In this document: in pieces, positions 1-5,704 of the stretch
Numbering within the stretch: the stretch's first letter is position 1
How the letters are laid out: every line of letters begins with the position of its first letter
From: Bacteroidaceae bacterium
GTDB lineage: Bacteria > Bacteroidota > Bacteroidia > Bacteroidales > Bacteroidaceae
Length of the DNA: 11,018 nucleotides
Direction: 5' to 3'
NCBI GenBank assembly: GCA_016284115.1
Contig: JAEEOD010000149.1
Coordinates: 1 to 11,018 of the forward strand
Notes under the pieces: generated by a model
The model's input: the letters and a program-made list of their open reading frames with translations, nothing else
What the model was told of the DNA's origin: nothing
Database searches by the model: none
Made by a program: the position numbers and the translations under genes

Positions 1-148
1 TACTCATGGTAGCAGTCATCTACCTCGTCATTCAGATGAAGAGTGCCGAAATCCAACCATTTATTTATTTTCAGTTCTAATTCTTTTCTATTAAAAGAAT
101 AATCCTTATATTCGCACAGAAATCAATAACTTTAAATCTGATACGAAT
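1..148. other. Left flank without identifiable gene
   Basis: I see no complete gene here. Three short frames are open to the window edge: a plus frame from position 3 that stops near 80, a plus frame from position 2 that stops near 92, and a minus frame from 122 to 1 of about 40 codons with no ATG. The minus frame reads as a hydrophilic, Lys/Glu/Asn-rich peptide containing WLDFGTLHLNDEV, which looks protein-like, but it has no start codon. Any of them could be the edge of a neighbouring or decayed gene, and the sequence does not decide which. From about 123 to 148 the DNA is leader sequence for the gene at 149. Confidence 0.35.
84..114 (+). promoter_or_regulatory. Possible promoter of the sugar oxidoreductase operon
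   Basis: TATATTCG at 107-114 matches the Bacteroidetes -7 consensus TAnnTTTG except for one base. A T-rich stretch at 84-87 lies about 19 nt upstream, where the -33 TTTG box would be expected. Transcription would start near 120 and leave a leader of about 30 nt. The match is imperfect, and transcription could also enter from a gene to the left of the window. Confidence 0.3.
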
Positions 149-1564
149 ATGGCTTCAAGACGAGACTTCCTGAAAACAGCATCTCTGTTTTCTGCAGGAT
201 TGGCCTTCAATGGCGCAAACATGTGGGCTGGTACTCACAACCAGCAACAACCCAAATTCGATAAAGTAAAGATAGCCTATATAGGCATCGGCAACCGTGG
301 TGAGCAAGATATAGACGAGTTTGCCAAGACTGGTATGGTCGATGTAGTGGCTCTCTGCGATGTAGATATGGGTAACAAGCAGACCGAGAAGGTAATGAAC
401 ATGTACCCGAATGCCAAGCGCTTCAAGGATTTCCGTGAGCTGTTTGAGAAAGCAGGCAACGAGTTCGAGGCAGTATGTATCGCCACCCCAGACCATTCCC
501 ATTTCCCTATTGCCATGTTGGCATTGTCAGAGGGTAAGCATGTTTATGTGGAGAAGCCTATGAGCCGCACCTTCATCGAGGCAGAACTCATGATGCAGCT
601 GGCACGTAAGAATCCGCAGTTGGTAACACAGGTAGGTAATCAAGGGCACTCAGAGGGTAACTATTTCCAGTTCAAGGCATGGCAGGAAGCCGGCATTATC
701 AAGGATGTCACTGCCGTGGTAGGACACATGAACAATGTGCGTCGTTGGCACCAGTGGGACAGCAACATTGACCGCTTCCCAGCGGCAGATCCTATGCCGC
801 CTACTATGGATTGGGACACTTGGCTCTGTGCTGTACCTTACCACGACTATAACGAGAAGTTCCACCAAGGTAACTGGCGTTGCTGGTATGACTTTGGTAT
901 GGGTGCTCTGGGTGATTGGGGCGCACACATTCTTGACACCGTACACGAGTTCCTTAACCTGGGCTTGCCTTATCAGATTAAGATGGAATATGCCAAAGGT
1001 CACAACGACTATTTCTATCCCTATTCATCCACCATCCTGTTCCGTTTTGCCGCACGTGGCGACATGCCGCCTGTTGATGTCACCTGGTACGATGGTATCG
1101 ACAACCTGCCCCCATTGCCCGAAGGTTTCGGCAAGTCAGAGTTGGCTGCCAACATCCCTGCCACCAATCAAGGCGAATACCGTGACAGCGACCTCAACCC
1201 AGGTAAGATTATCTACACCAAAGACCTTATCTTCAAGGGCGGCAGTCATGGCAGTACACTTTCTATCATTCCAGAAAAGCGCGCGAAAGAGATGGAAGGC
1301 CTGTTGCCTAAGGTGCCACAGAGCCCGTCTAACCACTACGTTAACTTCCTCCGTGCCATCCGCGGCGAGGAGAAGACACGCTCGCCGTTTGAAATCAATG
1401 GTGTGCTCAGTCAGGTGTTCTGCTTGGGTGTCATTGCCCAGCGCCTGAATGCCGATCTTTATTTCGACACCCGTCTGAAGCAGTTCACCAACAACCAGTT
1501 CGCCAACGCCATGCTGGCAGGCTCATTGCCACGTAAGGGTTGGGAATACTTCTACAAACTGTAA
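149..1564 (+). CDS. Tat-exported Gfo/Idh/MocA-family oxidoreductase
   Basis: This is a 471-residue NAD(P)-dependent sugar or sugar-derivative oxidoreductase of the Gfo/Idh/MocA superfamily. The N-terminus carries a twin-arginine motif, SRRDFLK (residues 3-9), followed by a hydrophobic stretch, so the folded protein should be exported through Tat. The Rossmann fold begins at about residue 40, with the dinucleotide motif GIGNRG at 46-51. EKP at 135-137 is the family's conserved lysine motif. GDWGAH at 255-260, followed by Asp263 and His266, lies in the C-terminal substrate domain, where the family usually keeps its catalytic histidine. The length is normal for the Tat-bearing Bacteroidetes branch. 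The start is chosen because the Tat signal begins right after it; there is no clear ribosome binding site, as is usual in this phylum. The next gene is a DUF1080 protein, a common partner, which suggests oxidation of a glycoside to a 3-keto form before cleavage. The substrate cannot be read from the sequence. Confidence 0.93.
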   Translation: MASRRDFLKTASLFSAGLAFNGANMWAGTHNQQQPKFDKVKIAYIGIGNRGEQDIDEFAKTGMVDVVALCDVDMGNKQTEKVMNMYPNAKRFKDFRELFEKAGNEFEAVCIATPDHSHFPIAMLALSEGKHVYVEKPMSRTFIEAELMMQLARKNPQLVTQVGNQGHSEGNYFQFKAWQEAGIIKDVTAVVGHMNNVRRWHQWDSNIDRFPAADPMPPTMDWDTWLCAVPYHDYNEKFHQGNWRCWYDFGMGALGDWGAHILDTVHEFLNLGLPYQIKMEYAKGHNDYFYPYSSTILFRFAARGDMPPVDVTWYDGIDNLPPLPEGFGKSELAANIPATNQGEYRDSDLNPGKIIYTKDLIFKGGSHGSTLSIIPEKRAKEMEGLLPKVPQSPSNHYVNFLRAIRGEEKTRSPFEINGVLSQVFCLGVIAQRLNADLYFDTRLKQFTNNQFANAMLAGSLPRKGWEYFYKL

Positions 1565-1603
1565 TGGATAATGGATAATGAAGAATTGAGAATTATGAAA
1601 AAA
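1562..1603 (+). repeat. Degenerate 7-nt tandem repeat at the gene junction
   Basis: Six consecutive 7-nt units run without a break from 1562. The first two are both TAATGGA (1562-1568 and 1569-1575). The third is TAATGAA, the fourth GAATTGA, the fifth GAATTAT, and the sixth degenerates into GAAAAAA. The first unit contains the TAA stop of the upstream gene, and the fifth contributes the AT of the next gene's ATG at 1595. Because 7 is not a multiple of 3, the repeat puts ATG codons in several frames: 1564 (four sense codons, then stop), 1571 (in frame with the downstream gene) and 1578 (three sense codons, then stop). Similar AT-rich heptad repeats occur between genes in other Bacteroidales, from general recollection; I cannot search for copies here. 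Confidence 0.75.
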
Positions 1604-2341
1604 ATATTATTCTTTGTAATAACCACCATCTTGGGTTGCATAACTATGCAAGCCCAAGTCAAGGCTGACGCCAATGATAATAAGTTGACGAAGGAAGAAG
1701 TTCGTGACGGTTGGATATTGCTGTTCGACGGACAAACCAGCAACGGCTGGCGAAGTGCCAAGGCCCAGACTTTCCCCAAGGGAGGTTGGGACATCAGCAA
1801 CGGTATTCTCCGTGTATTGCCAGGTGATGGTCAGGAGTCCGCCAATGGTGGTGACATCGTCACTACTCGTACTTTCCGCAATTTCATCTTGAAGGTTGAT
1901 TTCAAGATAACCCCAGGAGCTAATAGTGGCATCAAGTATTTCGTTAATACCGACCTTAACCAAGGTGCCGGCTCTGCCATAGGCTGCGAGTTCCAGGTGT
2001 TGGACGATGACCTGCATCCCGATGCTAAGTTGGGGGTCAAGGGCAACCGTAAACTCGGTGCTTTGTACGATTTGATTCCAGTTTCTGACAACAAACCTTT
2101 TAACAAAGACGAGTTTAATACCGCCGTCATCATTGTGCAGGGCAACCATGTAGAGCATTGGCTCAACGGCACCAAACTATTAGAGTACGAGCGCAACAAC
2201 CAGATGTGGAATGCGCTGGTGGCTTATAGCAAGTACAAGAACTGGCCTAATTTTGGCAATTTCATCGATGCACCCATCCTCTTGCAGGATCATGGTCACG
2301 AGGTGTTCTACAAAAACATTAAGATAAAGGAGTTGCCGTAA
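1595..2341 (+). CDS. Exported DUF1080 (3-keto-disaccharide hydrolase-like) protein
   Basis: This 248-residue protein belongs to the DUF1080 family (Pfam 3-keto-disaccharide hydrolase), a concanavalin-like beta-sandwich fold. Visible family landmarks are [14 protein letters not shown] at 39-52, [12 protein letters not shown] at 63-74, the strand SGIKYFV at 111-117, and EFQVLDDD at 132-139, which corresponds to the conserved E-(Y/L/F)-Q-(I/V)-L-D-D signature. The signal peptide is [14 protein letters not shown], followed by either type I cleavage after MQA (residue 20) or, less likely, lipidation at Cys15 (ILGC is a poor lipobox). I chose ATG 1595 over the in-frame ATG 1571 because only 1595 gives a normal positively charged signal-peptide start. 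The oxidoreductase stop is 30 nt upstream, so the two form an operon. Known family members cleave 3-keto-glycosides by elimination rather than hydrolysis of the native sugar. That this pair works in sequence outside the cytoplasm is inference. Confidence 0.9.
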   Translation: MKKILFFVITTILGCITMQAQVKADANDNKLTKEEVRDGWILLFDGQTSNGWRSAKAQTFPKGGWDISNGILRVLPGDGQESANGGDIVTTRTFRNFILKVDFKITPGANSGIKYFVNTDLNQGAGSAIGCEFQVLDDDLHPDAKLGVKGNRKLGALYDLIPVSDNKPFNKDEFNTAVIIVQGNHVEHWLNGTKLLEYERNNQMWNALVAYSKYKNWPNFGNFIDAPILLQDHGHEVFYKNIKIKELP

Positions 2342-2363
2342 AAAAGCATAGCGTGTTTATATT

Positions 2364-2396
2364 GAAAGCTCCCAATTTGGGGGCTTTCTTTTTTTT
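2364..2396 (+). terminator. Rho-independent terminator of the sugar operon
   Basis: A 10-bp stem (GAAAGCTCCC at 2364-2373 with GGGGGCTTTC at 2379-2388, including one G-U pair) closes a 5-nt AATTT loop and is followed directly by eight T. It lies 22 nt after the DUF1080 stop codon and ends that operon. Confidence 0.93.
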
Positions 2397-2450
2397 GTAC
2401 TTTTCTTCTCTTTCCGAATGCTTAATTTCGTTATATTAATGCCAATTTAG

Positions 2451-2510
2451 TTTACTACGGGTAAAAGGCCCGTCCTCCCGTAGTAGAACGACGTTCTTCC
2501 CGTAGTAGAC
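2451..2510. repeat. TACTACGGG / CCCGTAGTA inverted and direct repeat cluster
   Basis: TACTACGGG at 2453-2461 is followed by its exact reverse complement twice, within CCCGTAGTAG at 2477-2486 and at 2499-2508. The two direct copies are 22 nt apart. The left arm can therefore pair with either right-hand copy, and its ACGGG part (2457-2461) can also pair with CCCGT at 2469-2473, giving three mutually exclusive hairpins. Between the direct copies sits a small perfect palindrome, GAACGACGTTC (2486-2496). No T-tract follows, so it does not look like a terminator. Its function is unknown. Confidence 0.7.
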
Positions 2511-2552
2511 GGATTATGCACTTCGTCCCCCTAAAAAAGACTGTAGCAGGGT

Positions 2553-2724
2553 ATCGCAGTATTTGCTATTACCATGACTAAAGTCTGCTATCATCGTAAG
2601 GAAAGTTTACTACCAGTCGTTGCAATATCTGCCACGTGTCGCCGCAGTATCTCCTATGGGGGTAAAGGAGATACTGGAACGAGCGATAACAGATACTGGA
2701 ACGGGTGATAGCAGATACTGCGAC
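2553..2724. repeat. Nested inverted-repeat region with 22-nt tandem units
   Basis: Variants of the motif GCAGTATCTGCTATC occur three times in plus orientation (from about 2557, 2621 and 2644) and then three times inverted (about 2667-2677, 2685-2699 and 2707-2722). The inner arms are a perfect 10-bp inverted repeat, CAGTATCTCC (2645-2654) against GGAGATACTG (2667-2676). The outer arms 2553-2574 and 2703-2724 match at 18 of 22 positions by hand alignment. The right side is also a tandem array of 22-nt units starting at 2669, 2691 and 2713, each beginning AGATACTG. A transcript could fold into a long imperfect hairpin. I see no open frame of coding character, and its role is unknown. Confidence 0.65.
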
Positions 2725-2861
2725 AACCCGTGGGAGGCATTCCTTTCAATGACGACACTTTTCACCCTACTTTCATTGCATTATTGCAGGGAACAAGCTG
2801 TCATTCTAATGCTGAAAGGTTAAGCAATGTTAATTTCGTGCAAGGTTACAGGATTCTGCAG
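2725..2861. other. Non-coding spacer with no recognised content
   Basis: This is the remainder of the 564-nt gap between the sugar operon and the lipoprotein gene. I see nothing here beyond a 7-bp inverted pair, CCTTTCA (2742-2748) with TGAAAGG (2813-2819). Open frames exist by chance but lack coding character. Confidence 0.5.
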
Positions 2862-2904
2862 TTTAAGTGATAGAAAGATTAATTTATTTTGTGTAATAAT
2901 TTTG
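2862..2904 (+). promoter_or_regulatory. Candidate promoter region of the lipoprotein gene
   Basis: Two overlapping -7 candidates are present. TAATTTTG at 2897-2904 fits TAnnTTTG exactly but has no -33 box at the right distance, and it would place the transcript start around or after the first ATG. TATTTTG at 2885-2891 is one base short of consensus but has TTTA (2862-2865) 19 nt upstream and would give a leader of roughly 14 nt. The sequence does not decide between them. Confidence 0.4.
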
Positions 2905-2911
2905 CATGACT

Positions 2912-3436
2912 ATGAAAACAAAGATATTATTATTCTCTGTAATGTTGTCATTACTAGCTTCATGTAGTAGCTCAAAGGATGAACCGCTAACTCGTACAGA
3001 GAAAAGGTTAGCTGAATTTTGTGTTGATGGTAAGCCAGTATTAGGAATTTGGCAAATAGTTGACATTAGCAATGAGTATAATGGTGCTGTAAAGTGGGAC
3101 AATTGGCAAGATACTTGGGGTGAGATTTTTCTTAGTTTCAATGCTGATGGCACTTGCACAACATCTTATAAAGGGGCAAATGCCATGATTGAAGAAAGGA
3201 AACAGCAAGGATTACCGGAATTTCCTTATGTCTATAATCATTATAAGATTGATGGGAATACTATCTACTGTTTTGATCAACAATATAAAACTTTTTCCAC
3301 ATCTGTCTTCGAAGTAAAATCCATTAAAGATAACGAAATGGAGGTACTTTTGCAAGGGGGTATGTATTGTATGCTAAGTTCTGCCTCTCAGCCGCAACTT
3401 CGTATGGTATGGAAAAAGGTTGATACTTTGCCTTAA
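2912..3436 (+). CDS. Lipocalin-like lipoprotein, function unknown
   Basis: This encodes a 174-residue lipoprotein. From ATG 2912 the signal peptide is MKTKILLFSVMLSLLASC, with lipobox L-A-S-C and the lipidated Cys18. An alternative ATG at 2906 would add only Met-Thr and cannot be excluded. The residues after the cysteine, SSSKDE, resemble the lysine-acidic lipoprotein export signal known from Bacteroidetes surface lipoproteins, so it may face outwards. The mature part has features of small lipocalin-like beta-barrel proteins: a G-x-W start (GIWQIVD), a strand FLSFNADGTCTTSYKG, then a Y-x-I-D-G-N-x-I pair of strands, and a closing strand RMVWKKV. Codon use is clearly AT-richer (TTA, GAA, TTT, AAT) than in the neighbouring genes, which suggests separate ancestry. 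It stands alone between repeats and a terminator, with no operon partner. The ligand or role is not known. Confidence 0.8.
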   Translation: MKTKILLFSVMLSLLASCSSSKDEPLTRTEKRLAEFCVDGKPVLGIWQIVDISNEYNGAVKWDNWQDTWGEIFLSFNADGTCTTSYKGANAMIEERKQQGLPEFPYVYNHYKIDGNTIYCFDQQYKTFSTSVFEVKSIKDNEMEVLLQGGMYCMLSSASQPQLRMVWKKVDTLP

Positions 3437-3469
3437 AATTAGGTAATGATATAGAACATATCAATTCAG

Positions 3470-3496
3470 AGGATGCTGAATTTAGCATCCTTTTTT
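3470..3496 (+). terminator. Rho-independent terminator of the lipoprotein gene
   Basis: An 8-bp stem, AGGATGCT (3470-3477) with AGCATCCT (3484-3491), has a 6-nt loop GAATTT and runs into a T-tract ending at 3496. It lies 33 nt after the stop codon. Confidence 0.9.
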
Positions 3497-3523
3497 ATGT
3501 CTACGGAATTGGTTTTATGCAAT

Positions 3524-3558
3524 GAAAAAAAGCACCTGCTTTGGTACTGCAAGTGCTT
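3524..3558 (-). terminator. Terminator of the tRNA-Met transcript
   Basis: Read on the minus strand, AAGCACTTGC and GCAGGTGCTT form a 10-bp stem with one G-U pair and a 9-nt loop, followed by a run of T (plus-strand A at 3524-3531). The stem begins 3 nt after the encoded CCA of the tRNA, so the precursor has almost no trailer beyond the hairpin. Confidence 0.88.
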
Positions 3559-3561
3559 TAT

Positions 3562-3638
3562 TGGTAGCGGGAGCCGGGATTGAACCGGCGACCTCATGAT
3601 TATGAATCATGCGCTCTAACCAGCTGAGCTATCCCGCC
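3562..3638 (-). tRNA. tRNA-Met (anticodon CAT), elongator type
   Basis: The minus strand folds into a full cloverleaf. The acceptor is GGCGGGA with TCCCGCT. The D arm is GCTCAGCTGGTTAGAGC. The anticodon stem CATGA/TCATG holds loop TTCATAA, so the anticodon is CAT. The variable loop is AGGTC, and the T stem GCCGG/CCGGC holds loop TTCAATC. A73 and CCA are encoded. It is not the initiator, because the anticodon stem lacks the three G-C pairs and there is a G at position 1. A tRNA-Ile with modified CAT cannot be formally excluded, but the body resembles the elongator Met type. Base pair 1-72 is a G-U wobble. Confidence 0.93.
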
Positions 3639-3644
3639 ATCAGC

Positions 3645-3659
3645 CAGACATGAGGTCTG
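3645..3659 (-). other. Small hairpin in the tRNA-Met 5' leader
   Basis: CAGAC and GTCTG (3645-3649 and 3655-3659) form a 5-bp stem with a 5-nt loop, 6 nt upstream of the mature tRNA 5' end and inside the predicted precursor leader. It may influence RNase P processing, but this could also be chance. Confidence 0.35.
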
Positions 3660-3669
3660 ATTGCGGGTG

Positions 3670-3700
3670 CAAAGATATAGCTTTTCTCGAAAGCGACAAA
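3670..3700 (-). promoter_or_regulatory. Promoter of tRNA-Met
   Basis: On the minus strand TTTG (3697-3700) and TATCTTTG (3670-3677) are separated by exactly 19 nt, an exact match to the Bacteroidetes -33/-7 primary sigma consensus. Transcription would begin near 3664, about 26 nt before the tRNA. Confidence 0.88.
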
Positions 3701-3752
3701 ACTTTCTCGTTATTTTTTGAATAAAAAATTCATCTGCTACCTTTTTTTGTAC

Positions 3753-3760
3753 TACCTTTG
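3753..3760 (+). promoter_or_regulatory. -7 box of the lptF-ribBA cluster promoter
   Basis: TACCTTTG matches TAnnTTTG exactly. The -33 position has no TTTG, only TTCA near 3729. Start of transcription near 3766 gives a leader of about 24 nt to the ATG at 3790. The box overlaps an in-frame GTG at 3760, which argues that this GTG is not the start codon. Confidence 0.6.
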
Positions 3761-3789
3761 TGGACGAAGAAAGCATTTGCTCCACTTTT

Positions 3790-5697
3790 ATGCCAAACTT
3801 AAAGAAACTGGACATATTTATTTTGAAGAGTTTTAGCTTGCTGTTTGCAGGTACCTTCTTTATTTGTCTCTTCATCTTCGAGATGCAGTTTCTGTGGAGA
3901 TATGTGGATGACCTGGTAGGAAAAGGACTGACGGTGGATGTGCTGGCACAGTTCTTCTTCTATGCTTCACTGACGCTAGTGCCTGCCTCTCTGCCACTTG
4001 CCGTATTGCTGGCATCACTCATCACTTTTGGTAATTTTGGCGAGCGCTTCGAGCTGATAGCTATGAAGGCAGCTGGCATATCGCTTCTGCAAATCATGAG
4101 ACCACTGATTGTGATGTCGGTGCTGGTATGCGGACTGTCGTTTTATTTCCAGAATGTGATAGGTCCCAAGGCACAGACCAAGCTGTGGACACTCTTGATA
4201 TCTATGAGGCAGAAGTCGCCTGAACTGGATATCCCTGAAAAGACTTTCTATGACCAGATTGACGGCTATAACCTGTATGTGGAGCGTAAAGACCGTAACA
4301 CGGGCATGCTGTATAACGTGATGATTTATAACTTTGCCAATGGCTTTGACAATGCACAGATCATACGCGCCGACTCAGGCAGGTTGGAGATGACTCAAGA
4401 CAAGCAGCACCTGTATCTGCGTCTATATAGCGGTGAGCAGTTTGAGAATCTGCAATCACAGAACATGAGACAACAGAACGTGCCTTACCGACGCGAGTCG
4501 TTCAGTGTGAAGCATGCATTGATAGACTTTAACGCCAACTTCAACATGATTGATGAGGGATTCATGACCAGTCAGTCGAATAGTAAAGATATGGCCATGC
4601 TACAGGCTAGCATCGACTCGATGGCTGTGTTGGTGGATAGTCTCGGTGCTGTTAACTTCAGCAATAACATGAAGACGACCTTTCGCATACACCAGGAGAC
4701 ACAGGCAAAAGACTCGGCATTGGTGCGCGAGGCTAACATCATGGACTATAATGTGGATAGCATTATAAACGCCATGCGACCTACAGAAAGACAACGGCAG
4801 TTGAGTAGTATGTTGACCAGTGCCGTGAACGTGCAGTCGGATTGGAACATGAAGACACTGAACATCAGTCAGACTGGTTACAGCATGAGACGTCACATGA
4901 CGGCGTGGCACGAGAAAATCACTCTGTCGCTGGCTTGTTTGGTGTTCTTCTTCATTGGTGCTCCGTTAGGCGGTATCATCCGAAAAGGCGGACTTGGTAT
5001 GCCGGTAGTGATTTCGGTGCTGATATTTATATTCTACTATATAGTGAACAACACGGGCTACAAACTGGCGCGTGATGGTAACTTGCTGGCTTGGGAAGGT
5101 ATGTGGCTGAGTACCGTTATACTGGCACCTGTGGGCGCTTATCTTACTTATAAGTCAAATAACGATTCAGTGGCATTGAACATTGATACTTATAAGGAGT
5201 TTCTCAGGCGATTGTTCGGTATGCGCACTGAACGAAACATTACTCGCAAAGATGTGGTGATTCTTGACCCTGACTACCAGACTTTGCCGAGCGCTCTGCA
5301 GAACTTGACCGACCGCATTGTGAACTATACTAGCAAGCATGACTTGAAACGGCTTGCTAACTATGTGAAGTTCTGGATGGGTGTACAACAGGATGATGAG
5401 ATAGACTTCATCAACGAGTTGTTGGAAACGATGATAGTGGATATGGCTAATTCGAGAGACAATCATTTGTTGTTGGCTTTGAACAACTATCCTATTATTT
5501 CGCCCCATGCTCACCTCAGACCTTTCCAGAACAAATGGCTGAATATTGCGTGTGGTGTGGTGCTGCCTGTGGGACTGATATTCTACTTCCGTAGTTGGGC
5601 TTTCAGGATAAGACTAGATAAAGACCTGGATCGTGTGATGGAGACAAATCAAGAGGTGATAACGATTATAAATACAAGAATACTAACAGATAACTAA
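3790..5697 (+). CDS. LptF/LptG-family permease with long C-terminal extension
   Basis: This 635-residue inner-membrane protein of the YjgP/YjgQ (LptF/LptG) family is part of the LptB2FG ABC transporter, which extracts lipopolysaccharide from the inner membrane. The N-terminus [15 protein letters not shown] leads into three membrane spans (about 11-34, 53-78 and 98-120). The cytoplasmic coupling segment [19 protein letters not shown] (about 80-98) is the family's most conserved motif. A long periplasmic domain follows (about 125-370), then membrane spans from about 376 to 460, including [18 protein letters not shown]. About 150 further residues follow, with one more span near 582-600. E. coli LptF and LptG are about 360 residues, so much of this protein is extra. 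Start 3790 is preferred over GTG 3760 because of family N-terminus fit and because the promoter overlaps the latter. Whether it plays the F or the G role cannot be told. ribBA begins 7 nt after the stop. Confidence 0.9.
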   Translation: MPNLKKLDIFILKSFSLLFAGTFFICLFIFEMQFLWRYVDDLVGKGLTVDVLAQFFFYASLTLVPASLPLAVLLASLITFGNFGERFELIAMKAAGISLLQIMRPLIVMSVLVCGLSFYFQNVIGPKAQTKLWTLLISMRQKSPELDIPEKTFYDQIDGYNLYVERKDRNTGMLYNVMIYNFANGFDNAQIIRADSGRLEMTQDKQHLYLRLYSGEQFENLQSQNMRQQNVPYRRESFSVKHALIDFNANFNMIDEGFMTSQSNSKDMAMLQASIDSMAVLVDSLGAVNFSNNMKTTFRIHQETQAKDSALVREANIMDYNVDSIINAMRPTERQRQLSSMLTSAVNVQSDWNMKTLNISQTGYSMRRHMTAWHEKITLSLACLVFFFIGAPLGGIIRKGGLGMPVVISVLIFIFYYIVNNTGYKLARDGNLLAWEGMWLSTVILAPVGAYLTYKSNNDSVALNIDTYKEFLRRLFGMRTERNITRKDVVILDPDYQTLPSALQNLTDRIVNYTSKHDLKRLANYVKFWMGVQQDDEIDFINELLETMIVDMANSRDNHLLLALNNYPIISPHAHLRPFQNKWLNIACGVVLPVGLIFYFRSWAFRIRLDKDLDRVMETNQEVITIINTRILTDN

Positions 5698-5704
5698 ATA
5701 TGCT

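Noticed and set aside
735..1448. Plus-strand open frame of 237 codons inside the oxidoreductase gene in another frame
   Set aside because: It overlaps fully with a well-supported gene, and its composition (many Ser, Thr, Arg, Cys) is that of an out-of-frame reading.
1571..1594. ATG 1571 as the start of the DUF1080 protein
   Set aside because: It would place MDNEELRI before the signal peptide and arises from the heptad repeat. ATG 1595 gives a normal signal peptide.
1607..2158. Minus-strand open frame of 183 codons opposite the DUF1080 gene
   Set aside because: The plus-strand frame has clear family motifs and a signal peptide. The antisense frame is a by-product of its codon pattern.
2477..2734. 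CRISPR array
   Set aside because: The repeats are about 8-10 nt conserved with only two or three copies at 22-nt spacing, with no distinct spacers and no cas genes.
2620..2823. Plus-strand open frame of 67 codons in the long gap
   Set aside because: It runs through the inverted-repeat region, has no promoter or signal for translation, and its product has no recognisable character. The repeats explain the sequence better.
3500..3640. tRNA-associated attachment site with a duplicated tRNA 3' end
   Set aside because: I found no second copy of the tRNA 3' sequence in the window and no integrase gene.
3760..3789. GTG 3760 as the start of the LptF/LptG-family protein
   Set aside because: It overlaps the -7 promoter box TACCTTTG, and the added residues do not fit the family N-terminus.
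5600..5704. FMN riboswitch before ribBA
   Set aside because: Only 7 nt separate ribBA from the upstream gene, and no RFN-type conserved stems are present.
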